Shown: positions 1-7,844 of the stretch, piece after piece | How the letters are laid out: the number at the start of each line of letters is the position of its first letter | Position numbering within the stretch: position 1 is the first letter of the stretch | Assembly: GCA_036381895.1 (NCBI GenBank) | Contig: DASVBY010000073.1 | Span: forward strand, 1-30,188 | DNA length: 30,188 nucleotides | Reading direction: 5' to 3' | From: JACQFZ01 sp036381895 | Lineage (GTDB): Bacteria; Pseudomonadota; Gammaproteobacteria; Acidiferrobacterales; Sulfurifustaceae | Notes under the pieces: model-generated | What the model saw: only the letters and a program-made list of their open reading frames with translations | Database searches by the model: none | Told to the model about the DNA's origin: nothing | Position numbers and translations under genes: made by a program

Positions 1-44
1 CAAGCGGCGATGCCGAGCAGAATGGCGAGCAGGCCAGCGCGCAT
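1..44 (-). CDS. Start of an exported protein under cobalamin riboswitch control (truncated by window edge)
   Basis: Reading the minus strand from an ATG at 44..42 gives M-R-A-G-L-L-A-I-L-L-G-I-A-A before the window ends. This is the basic-then-hydrophobic start of a signal peptide. A G-rich stretch that could serve as a Shine-Dalgarno lies about 10 bases upstream. The gene is the first one after a cobalamin riboswitch, and such genes commonly encode B12 uptake (BtuB-type TonB-dependent receptors) or B12-related metabolism. An exported product favours uptake, but only 14 codons are visible, so the receptor identity is inference. A GTG six bases further upstream, in another frame, gives a poorer leader. 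Confidence 0.5.
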   Translation of the reverse strand, partial: MRAGLLAILLGIAA

Positions 45-104
45 GTGATCACGCCCACCCCCGTCGGAACGGAGATGGGCGAGCGCCTGCGCCGGAGTGC
101 GCAG

Positions 105-141
105 CGCCACCATCCCTCCCGCGAGGGAAATACAGGTGGCG
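105..141 (-). promoter_or_regulatory. Long hairpin just after the cobalamin aptamer, possible expression platform
   Basis: On the minus strand the outer arms CGCCAC (141..136) and GTGGCG (110..105) pair around an inner perfect stem TCCCTC/GAGGGA (128..123 with 118..113) closed by the loop GCGG. The hairpin directly follows the AGCCAGGAGACG end of the aptamer and lies about 60 bases before the start codon of the regulated gene. No T tract follows it, so a classical intrinsic terminator is not shown. It could be an alternative fold that controls transcription or hides the translation start. The pairing is visible; the function is inferred. Confidence 0.45.
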
Positions 142-295
142 CGAACCGGAGACGTCTCCTGGCTTCGGGCGGCGGCTCGCCTTCCCGGGTCACCCCAGTG
201 GCGTATTGAGCCGCGAGTTCATCACCCGTTACAGTGGCGGGGCCGCGCCGGACTTGCACCGGCTTCCGTAGATCCCCGTTCGCGTTGTGACGACG
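138..295 (-). ncRNA. Cobalamin (B12) riboswitch aptamer
   Basis: The minus strand carries the conserved cobalamin riboswitch elements in order. GGAAGCCGGTGCAAGTCC (about 267..250) is followed by GCGGCCCCGCCACTGT (about 246..231), then CGCCACTGGGGTGACCC and GGGAAGG (about 204..180), and finally AAGCCAGGAGACG (about 165..153). These match the B12-box consensus very closely. The aptamer begins within about 10 bases of the stop codon of the upstream gene (304..306) and precedes a gene with a signal peptide. Cobalamin riboswitches normally shut off expression when adenosyl- or methylcobalamin is plentiful. The exact 5' end is approximate. Confidence 0.95.
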
Positions 296-303
296 AGTGC
301 AGT

Positions 304-1254
304 CTAGTGCTTGGCCGGTCCGGCCGCAAGCGCGGCCGGTTTGCGGCGCAGCGCGACGATGAGCGCCACCGCGAACGCGACGACGACCAGGCCGATGAGC
401 CACGGCAGGAGCCGCTGCGGGCGGAACCCGCCCCGCGGGAATTCGATCGCGACGACGACGCCCGCCGCGAGGGGCCCGGTGCGGTAGCGCGCGAACCAGC
501 GGCCTTCGAGCGTGTCGACCGGGAGCTTCGCCAACCCCGGAGAGGTCACGACCGCGGCGGTGTCTTCCAGCAGCAGATCCACCTCGCCCGTCTCCTGATC
601 GACGGGGATCGGCAATGTCGTCACGTTAGCGGGGATCACGTAGCCCCAGCTGATCTGCTTGCCCTCGGCTCCCGGGGCGAGCGGTGCGAGCAGCGCCACG
701 CGATCGCCGCGGCGCACGACCGTCTGCGCGGAGACATCGCTCTCGCCGACCTGCCACTGGATCGCCGCCGCGGGGAGCGCACCCTGCCAGACCGGGCGCG
801 TCGAGTCGTTGGTCACGCGAGTGGCGGCGTCCCGGTTCTGGAGGCGGATGATCTCCAGCACGTCGCGCGTGCCGTCGGTGTGGGCCCGGGTGATCGAAAT
901 GAGGCGCTGGGCCAGCACGATCGGCGTACCGGTCGACGCGGTGTCGTACACGGTGAGCGTCGGGAATTCGGCAGTGGTGCGTCCGGTGAGCTGCAGCGGC
1001 TCGGAGAAGTACGCGATGCCGGCCCGCCAGCCGTTGACGACGTAGATCGCCGTGCTGTCGACCCGCGCGAGGCGCATGGTGAAGCGCCCCGTCGCGTCGG
1101 TCCGCACCGAATCGACCGGCCCACCGCCGCCCCGCGTGACCCCGTGGAGCACCGCCCAGACGCCCGCGGCGGGACGCGGCGGCGTGCCGCCGATGAGGAT
1201 CCGCCCCGTGATGCGCACGCCCTGCGCCCCGAGCGCGCCGCCCGCCACCGCCAA
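304..1254 (-). CDS. Exported, C-terminally membrane-anchored protein of unknown function
   Basis: About 316 residues. The N-terminus is a signal peptide, visible as R-R-S-A-G-L-L-L-L-L-A-V-A-G-G-A-L-G-A-Q when read slightly upstream. A beta-rich region then includes an RITGRILIGGTPPRPAAGVWAVLH stretch (shown here only as a landmark near residues 13-36) that resembles carboxypeptidase-regulatory-like or Ig-like folds. Near the C-terminus, LLPWLIGLVVVAFAVALIVAL is a clear transmembrane helix followed by R-R-K, so the bulk should face the outside. The TTG at 1254 lies inside the signal peptide; the true start is probably upstream and overlaps the previous gene, but no ATG or GTG is evident close by, so the start is uncertain. 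It is probably the last gene of the metK operon. The style resembles Gemmatimonadota proteins (inference). No function is recognised. Confidence 0.75.
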   Translation of the reverse strand: MAVAGGALGAQGVRITGRILIGGTPPRPAAGVWAVLHGVTRGGGGPVDSVRTDATGRFTMRLARVDSTAIYVVNGWRAGIAYFSEPLQLTGRTTAEFPTLTVYDTASTGTPIVLAQRLISITRAHTDGTRDVLEIIRLQNRDAATRVTNDSTRPVWQGALPAAAIQWQVGESDVSAQTVVRRGDRVALLAPLAPGAEGKQISWGYVIPANVTTLPIPVDQETGEVDLLLEDTAAVVTSPGLAKLPVDTLEGRWFARYRTGPLAAGVVVAIEFPRGGFRPQRLLPWLIGLVVVAFAVALIVALRRKPAALAAGPAKH

Positions 1255-1273
1255 CAGCAGCAGGAGGCCGGCG

Positions 1274-1774
1274 CTACGGCGTGAACTTGCCGAAATCTTC
1301 AGGATCGAGGTTCTGGAGGTAGGACTTCAGCGTGTCGGCGTCGAGGGGCTGCGGTCCCGCGTCGCTGACGCCTTCGCTCGTGTCGATCGAGGTGTGCTCG
1401 AGCAGGACTTCGCTCGTGAAGATCGAAGACTTGAGGCGCAGGGCGAGTGCGATCGAATCGGAGGGCCGCGCGTCGACGGTGAAGACGGTATCGCCCCGGT
1501 GAATGTGCAGCTCAGCGTAGTACGTGTTGTCCTTCACCTGGGTGATGATCACCTTGCGCAGCTCGGCGCCCAGCCCGACGATCACCTGCTTCAGCAGGTC
1601 GTGGGTGAGCGGTCGCGAGAATTTCACGCCCGCCAGCTCCATGGCGATGGCGCTGGCCTCGGCCGGCCCGATCCAGATGGGAAGCACGCGTTCGCCGTCC
1701 CGCTCCTGCAGGATCACGACCGGCGTGTTGGTCGTGCGATCGAGGCCCAGATGGGCCACGCGCACCTCGATCAC
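1274..1774 (-). CDS. Bifunctional nuclease family protein (DUF151)
   Basis: 166 residues. The protein begins M-I-E-V-R-V-A-H-L-G-L-D and carries the DUF151/BFN signature: LPIWIGPAEASAIAMELAG near residues 31-49 and VDARPSDSIALALRLKSSIF near 100-119. Family members in plants and some bacteria have been reported to have DNase/RNase activity, but the physiological role in bacteria is poorly known, so the nuclease label is by family only. The C-terminal 40 residues are an acidic tail. The start is a GTG nine bases after the ahcY stop, with GGGG upstream as a weak ribosome site. The tight spacing indicates co-transcription with metK and ahcY. Confidence 0.85.
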   Translation of the reverse strand: MIEVRVAHLGLDRTTNTPVVILQERDGERVLPIWIGPAEASAIAMELAGVKFSRPLTHDLLKQVIVGLGAELRKVIITQVKDNTYYAELHIHRGDTVFTVDARPSDSIALALRLKSSIFTSEVLLEHTSIDTSEGVSDAGPQPLDADTLKSYLQNLDPEDFGKFTP

Positions 1775-1783
1775 ATGGCCCCG

Positions 1784-3123
1784 CTAGGTGCCCATGTCCC
1801 ACGACGCGAGGTACTTCTGTTGCGCCGGCGTGAGCGTGTCGATCCCCACACCCATGGCCTGCAGCTTGAGGCGCGCAATCTCCTGATCCAGGTCCGCGGG
1901 AATGCGGTACACGTCCTTCTTCAGGGTCTTGGCGTTCTTGAGGACGTATTCCGCGGCGAGCGCCTGATTGGCGAACGACATGTCCATCACGCTCGCGGGA
2001 TGGCCTTCGGCCGCCGCCAGGTTGATGAGGCGGCCGTCGGCGAGCACGAAGATCCGCTTACCGTCGAGCTGGAACTCCTCGACGAACTCGCGCACCGCCA
2101 CCGGTCCTTGGGCGACCTTCTTCAGGCCGTCCAGGTCGATTTCGACGTTGAAGTGCCCGGAATTCGCGAGAATGGCGCCGTCCTTCATAGCCCGCATGTG
2201 CTCGACCCGAATCACCTCGATGTTGCCGGTCAGGGTGACGAAGATGTCCCCGACGCGGGCGGCCTCGGCCATGCTGCACACGCGGAAGCCGTCCATCTGG
2301 GCTTCCAGGGCCTTCATGGGGTCGATCTCGGTCACGAGCACGTTCGCGCCCGCGCCGCGCACCCGCATGGCGAAGCCCCGCCCGCACCATCCGTACCCCG
2401 CCACCACCACCGTGCTCCCCGCGATCAGCATGTTGGTGGCGCGCAGGATGCCGTCGAGCGTCGATTGGCCCGTGCCGTACCGGTTGTCGAAGAGGTGCTT
2501 GGTCAGCGAGTCGTTCACGGCCACCACCGGGAACTGCAGCACGCCGTCTTTGGCCATCGCCTTGAGGCGGATGACGCCCGTGGTCGTTTCCTCGGTGGAC
2601 CCGATGACCCCCGCCACCAGCGCCTTGCGCTCGGCCGCGGAAAGGGTCTCGACCCATTTCCGGACCGGCGGGGCGAGATCGTCGAGCCGGTTGAGGGCGA
2701 TCATGTGCAGCGAGCCGACCAGGTCGGCCCCGTCGTCCATCGTCACGTCGGGGCGATGAGCCAGCGCCGCGCGGATGTGCTCGTAGTAGGACGTGTGATC
2801 TTCGCCTTTGATCGCGAACACCTTGATGCCGTGGTCGTGCACCAGGTGGGCGGCCACGTCGTCCTGGGTCGACAGCGGGTTGGACGCGCACAGCGCGACG
2901 TCCGCCCCCCCCGCCTTGAGGGCGACCATCAGGTTGGCGGTTTCGGTCGTGACGTGGAGGCAGGCGGCGACGCGCTTGCCCGCCAACGGCTTCTCCTTGG
3001 CGAAGCGCTGCGCCAGCTGGCGCAACACCGGCATGGACCGCTCGGCCCATTCGGTACGACGACGCCCTTCGGCGGCGAGGTGCAGGTCTTTGACGTCGTA
3101 GGTTTCCGGCTTGAGGGTAGTGG

Positions 3124-3127
<4 letters not shown>
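1784..3127 (-). CDS. ahcY: Adenosylhomocysteinase (S-adenosylhomocysteine hydrolase), short archaeal-like type
   Basis: 447 residues. The enzyme splits S-adenosylhomocysteine into adenosine and homocysteine using bound NAD, removing the inhibitory product of SAM-dependent methylation. Visible landmarks are DDGADLVG, STEETTTGV, VAVNDSLTKHLFDNRYGTGQS (substrate and lysine region, about residue 190-210) and the Rossmann loop GYGWCGRG, followed by SGHFNVEID and EGHPASVMDMSF. The loop and the C-terminus (Y-L-A-S-W-D-M-G-T) are those of archaeal/Thermotoga-like enzymes; typical proteobacterial AhcY has GYGDVGKG, an extra internal segment of about 40 residues and a PEHYRY end. The ATG overlaps the metK stop as ATGA, so translation is likely coupled. 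Function is secure; the lineage is unexpected beside the proteobacterial genes to the right. Confidence 0.96.
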
Positions 3128-4362
<1,235 letters not shown>

Positions 4363-4401
4363 TGTGGGTGCGCTCCCTACAGCGTTTTTGGGCCGTCAAG
4401 G

Positions 4402-4417
4402 CGCGGAGAGTCTAGCA
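4402..4417 (-). promoter_or_regulatory. Possible extended -10 promoter for the metK operon
   Basis: On the minus strand TGCTAGACT (4417..4409) resembles an extended -10 element and would start RNA about 40 bases before metK. No good -35 hexamer lies 16 to 18 bases upstream. The rest of the 211-base gap between metK and the lpxL start holds no gene or RNA that I can recognise. Confidence 0.3.
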
Positions 4418-4531
4418 AGAAGCTCCCGCCATTTGTATTGAGCCGCATCCCACTCGGTGATCCCACCGGACGTGGGGCGCCGCGGGCAGTCGCCCGAGCG
4501 CTCGCGCCGCCGTACACCATGCCGAAGCCGC

Positions 4532-4537
4532 TATAAT
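4532..4537 (+). promoter_or_regulatory. -10 element of the lpxL pair promoter
   Basis: A perfect TATAAT sits 37 bases before the chosen GTG start of the first acyltransferase. The -35 region 17 bases upstream is a poor match. Because RNA would start near 4543, in-frame codons upstream of this point (back to 4457) are unlikely to be translated. Confidence 0.55.
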
Positions 4538-4573
4538 TGTCCGGTCTCCCGACGCCGCCCTTCCACGCCGTTC

Positions 4574-5515
4574 GTGACCACCGCTCCGACGCGCCCCCTT
4601 GTTAGCTCGACGACGCGCCGCTGGCTGCGCCTGCGCTACTGGCGCGCCTGGGCGCCGCTCCTCGCGCTGCGCACGATCGCGCTCCTGCCGCTGTCGCTCT
4701 CGCGCGCGCTCGGGATGCTCCTGGGGGCGCTCATGTATTCCGCGAACGCGAAGCGGCGGCGCATCGCACGCATCAACCTCGCGCTCTGTTTTCCCGAGCT
4801 CGACGACAAGGAGCGCGCGCGGCTGCTGCGCCGCCACTTCCGCGTCGCCGGGCAGAGCTACCTCGATGTGGCGTTTCTCGCCTGGGCCTCGGAGCGGCGC
4901 TTTCGCCGCAAAGTGCGAATCGTCGGCCTCGAACACCTGCGGGCCGCGCTCGCGCGCGGGCGGCGGGTGATCCTGCTCGCGCCGCATTGCCTCGGAATGA
5001 ACGTCGGGGGCGTCGCCCTCGGCCGGGAAGCACGGGTGTTCTCCATGATCAAGCTGCAGCGCCAGCCGCTCGTCGACTGGCTGCTGCAGAAGGTGCGTAC
5101 GCGCTACGGCGCACCGCTCGTTGCGCGCGAGCAGGGGCTGCGCCCGGTGCTGCGTCAGCTCGCGCAGGGCCTCGTGTTCTACTACCTGCCGGACGAGGAC
5201 TTCGGTCCGCGGCGCTCGGTGTTCGCCCCCTTCTTCGGGGTGCCGACGGCGACGCTCCCCACGCTCGGGCGGCTCGCGGCGCTCGCGCAGGCCGATGTGA
5301 TTCCGTGCTTCACGCGGCTGCTCCCCGGCGGCCGCGGTTACGAAGTGGTGCTCGATCCGCCGCTCGCGAGCTTCCCGACCGGCGATCCCGCGGCCGATGC
5401 CGCGCGCATGAACGAGGCGCTCGAGCGCGGCATCCGCCACATGCCCGAGCAGTACATGTGGACGCTGCGGCTGTTCCAGACGCGGCCGCACGGTGCACCG
5501 TCGCCGTATGCCTGA
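4574..5515 (+). CDS. LpxL/HtrB-family lipid A acyltransferase, first of two, with an altered HX4(D/E) motif
   Basis: 313 residues from GTG 4574. The family transfers a fatty acyl chain from acyl-ACP to the lipid A precursor on the inner face of the cytoplasmic membrane. Seen here are a hydrophobic N-terminal helix (L-L-A-L-R-T-I-A-L-L-P-L-S-L), RINLALCFPELDDKERARLLRRHF, the acyltransferase core, YYLPDEDFG and a C-terminal EQYMWTLRLFQTRP. In the catalytic HX4(D/E) motif the histidine is present (H138, in APHCLGMN) but the acidic residue is replaced by Asn143. The next gene has the normal form. The start was chosen because a TATAAT box lies inside any longer frame and because it gives the usual family length. 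It overlaps lpxL copy 2 by 8 bp. Membership is sure; activity and acyl position are not. Confidence 0.88.
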   Translation: MTTAPTRPLVSSTTRRWLRLRYWRAWAPLLALRTIALLPLSLSRALGMLLGALMYSANAKRRRIARINLALCFPELDDKERARLLRRHFRVAGQSYLDVAFLAWASERRFRRKVRIVGLEHLRAALARGRRVILLAPHCLGMNVGGVALGREARVFSMIKLQRQPLVDWLLQKVRTRYGAPLVAREQGLRPVLRQLAQGLVFYYLPDEDFGPRRSVFAPFFGVPTATLPTLGRLAALAQADVIPCFTRLLPGGRGYEVVLDPPLASFPTGDPAADAARMNEALERGIRHMPEQYMWTLRLFQTRPHGAPSPYA

Positions 5516-6434
5516 GCGCGAGCCGCTGCGTCGCTTCGCCCATCCGCGCTACTGGCCGACATGGGTGGGCTTGGGGCTGCTGCGCCTGCTCGCGTTCCTG
5601 CCGCTGCCGCTCGCGGCACCGCTCGGCTCGGCGCTCGGCTCGCTGCTGTACGCGCTGCACCGCCCGCGCCGGCGCGTAGTGCGCATTAACGTCGCGCGCT
5701 GCTTCCCGGAGCTCGATGCGCGGTCGCGCGAACGGCTGGTGCGCCGGCACTTTCGCGCCTTCGGGCGCAGCGCCATCGACGTCGGCCTCGCCTGGTGGTC
5801 GGGGCCGACCCGGCTGCGGCGGCTCGTGCGGCTGCGCGACCGCCACCATCTCGATGCCGCGCTTCGCGCCGGGCGCAACGTGATACTCCTCGCGCCGCAC
5901 TTTCTCGGCCTGGAGATCGGCGGCGTACGCCTCTCGCTCGAGTCGCCCCTCGTCTCGGTGTTCCACCATCCGAAGAACCGCCTGCTGCGCGAGCTCATGT
6001 GGCGCGGGCGCACCCGCTTCGGGCTGGACCTCACCGAGTACAAGCGCTCGTTCATGCCCCTCGTGCGCGCCGTCAAGTCCGGCACGCCGCTCTACTATCT
6101 ACCGGATCAGGACGCGGGGCGCCGGCACGCGGTGTTCGCGCCGTTCTTCGGTATACCTGCGGCGACGTTCACGGCGCTCTCGCGGCTCGCGCGCATGACC
6201 GACGCCGTGGTGATCCCGTGCGTGACCTACCAGCGCCCTTGGCCGTACGGCTACGAAACCGTGTTCTTTCCGCCGCTCGCCGGATTCCCTGGCGCCGACG
6301 AAGCGCTGGACGCGGCGCGCATGAACGCGGAGATCGAGCGCGCCGTGCGGCTCTATCCCGAGCAGTACTTCTGGCTGCACAAGCGCTTCAAGACGCGCCC
6401 CGCGGGCGAGCCGCCTTTTTACCAGCACGATTAG
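5508..6434 (+). CDS. LpxL/HtrB-family lipid A acyltransferase, second copy
   Basis: 308 residues from ATG 5508, the start nearest the upstream stop; a GTG at 5493 would add five residues. It is a close paralogue of the preceding gene: the same FPELD, RRHF, APHFLG, YYLPDQDAG and EQYFW blocks in the same order. The HX4E motif is intact (H131 and E136 in HFLGLE). An N-terminal membrane helix is present. It probably adds a secondary acyl chain to lipid A; which chain cannot be told from sequence. Translation is likely coupled to copy 1 through the 8 bp overlap. Tandem lpxL genes facing away from metK are, as far as I recall, a known arrangement in Betaproteobacteria. Confidence 0.92.
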   Translation: MPEREPLRRFAHPRYWPTWVGLGLLRLLAFLPLPLAAPLGSALGSLLYALHRPRRRVVRINVARCFPELDARSRERLVRRHFRAFGRSAIDVGLAWWSGPTRLRRLVRLRDRHHLDAALRAGRNVILLAPHFLGLEIGGVRLSLESPLVSVFHHPKNRLLRELMWRGRTRFGLDLTEYKRSFMPLVRAVKSGTPLYYLPDQDAGRRHAVFAPFFGIPAATFTALSRLARMTDAVVIPCVTYQRPWPYGYETVFFPPLAGFPGADEALDAARMNAEIERAVRLYPEQYFWLHKRFKTRPAGEPPFYQHD

Positions 6435-6450
6435 CGGTCTTGCGCGGTAC

Positions 6451-6471
6451 AGCGGGCGGCGCGCGCCCGCT
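6451..6471. terminator. Strong hairpin between convergent lpxL copy 2 and ntrX
   Basis: AGCGGGCG (6451-6458) pairs perfectly with CGCCCGCT (6464-6471) around a five-base loop. It lies in the 45-base gap between two convergent genes, where a two-way terminator is expected. There is only a short T-containing stretch (CTCTTT) further on and no strong T tract, so the terminator role is likely but unproven. Confidence 0.5.
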
Positions 6472-6479
6472 TCGGGGGC

Positions 6480-7844
6480 TCACTCTTTAACGGTCTTCGG
6501 ATTGATGCCGAGGTTCTTGAGCTTGCGGTAGAGGTGGGTGCGCTCCATCTCCGACAGCCGCGCGACTTCGGCGACGTTGCCGCCGGTGCGCGCGAGATGG
6601 TGCTCCAGATAGGCCTTCTCGAACTGATCGCGCGCGGCGCGCAGCGGCAGACCGAAGAGCGCGTGCGGCAAGGCGTCGGCAGCGCGGGTGCGCCCGCCGA
6701 GCGCCTGCTCCACCTCAACCTCGGTGATCTCCTCCCCCCGGTTCAAAATGAGCAGCCGCTGCACGACGTTCATGAGCTCGCGGATGTTGCCGGGCCAGGG
6801 GTAGTTCCGCAGCGCGTTCAGCGCCCCCACGGTGAAACGCCGGTACGCAAGGCGCTCGTTGTCGATGACCCAGTCGAGGTAGACCTTCACGAGCTCGGGC
6901 ACGTCTTCGCGGTGCTCGCGCAGCGGCGGCAGCCGCAGCGGCACGACGTTGAGGCGGTAATAGAGATCCTCGCGGAACCGGCCCTCGGCGACCGCATCGG
7001 GCAGCGTCGGATCCGCGATCGCGATGACGCGCGCGGTCATCGGCAGCGGCTCGCGGCCGCCGACGCGCATGTACTGCAGGTCCTGCAGCGCGTGCAGCAA
7101 CTGCAGCTGCGTCGCGGGGGCGAGCTCGCCGACGTCGTTCAGCAGCAGCGTTCCGTCGGCCGCCTGTTCGAAGCTCCCGGGGGTCGTGAGGTCGCCCTCC
7201 TCCGAGCCGAAGAGCTTCACCGCGACGTTCATCGGCGCCACGGCGCCGAGGCTCACCTCGACGAGCGGCCGGTCTCGGCGCGGGCTGTGATGATGCAGGT
7301 AGCGCGCGGCCGGGACGCGTCCGGTCCCGGGTTCGCCGAGGATCAGCACCCAAGTGTCGGTCGCGGCCACGCGCTCGAGGTCCTCGCGCAGCTGCTGCAT
7401 CACGCGGCTCTTGCCGACCAGGAACGTGTCCGGTTCCGCGGCGCGCCGCAGCCGCAGGTTCTCGCGCCGCAGCCGCTCGGCCGCGAGCGCGCGCTCGACC
7501 GTAACCAGAAGCTTCGCCATGGCGACAGGCTTCTCGATGAAGTCGTACGCCCCGAGGCGCGTGGCCTCGACGGCAGTCTCCACGGTGCCGTGGCCCGACA
7601 TCATGACTACCGGCACTTCCGGGCGCCCGTCCGCGGACCATTCCTTGAGCAGCGAGATCCCGTCGGTGCCCGGCAGCCAGATATCGAGCAGCACGAGGTC
7701 GGGCCGCTGCTTGCGGTAGATCTCGCGTGCGCTCTCTGCACTATCCGCGGTCGTTACCCGGTAGTGCTCGTCTTCCAGGATCTCGCGCACCAGCCGCCGA
7801 ATCTCCGGCTCGTCATCGACGACCAGAATGTAGCCACTGCTCAT
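6480..7844 (-). CDS. ntrX: NtrX-like response regulator with a degenerate AAA+ domain
   Basis: 454 residues: receiver domain (1-120, phospho-acceptor D54 in LVLLDIWLPG, K105), central AAA+ domain (about 140-370) and C-terminal Fis-type helix-turn-helix (GNVAEVARLSEMERTHLYRK). It is paired with the sensor NtrY and should respond to it. The central domain keeps LYYRLNVVPLRLPPLREH and YPWPGNIREL but has lost key ATPase residues: Walker A reads GEPGTGR with Arg176 where Lys is expected, Walker B reads LLLND (N236, D237) in place of LFLDE, and the GAFTGA loop that contacts sigma-54 is replaced by GDLTTP. It is therefore unlikely to act as a classical sigma-54 activator and may bind DNA as a conventional regulator. 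The ATG overlaps the ntrY stop as ATGA. Confidence 0.9.
   Translation of the reverse strand: MSSGYILVVDDEPEIRRLVREILEDEHYRVTTADSAESAREIYRKQRPDLVLLDIWLPGTDGISLLKEWSADGRPEVPVVMMSGHGTVETAVEATRLGAYDFIEKPVAMAKLLVTVERALAAERLRRENLRLRRAAEPDTFLVGKSRVMQQLREDLERVAATDTWVLILGEPGTGRVPAARYLHHHSPRRDRPLVEVSLGAVAPMNVAVKLFGSEEGDLTTPGSFEQAADGTLLLNDVGELAPATQLQLLHALQDLQYMRVGGREPLPMTARVIAIADPTLPDAVAEGRFREDLYYRLNVVPLRLPPLREHREDVPELVKVYLDWVIDNERLAYRRFTVGALNALRNYPWPGNIRELMNVVQRLLILNRGEEITEVEVEQALGGRTRAADALPHALFGLPLRAARDQFEKAYLEHHLARTGGNVAEVARLSEMERTHLYRKLKNLGINPKTVKE

Noticed and set aside
4457..4573. A 39-residue N-terminal extension of the first LpxL copy
   Set aside because: It contains the TATAAT box of the promoter, is Arg/Ser-rich, and is absent from the paralogue.
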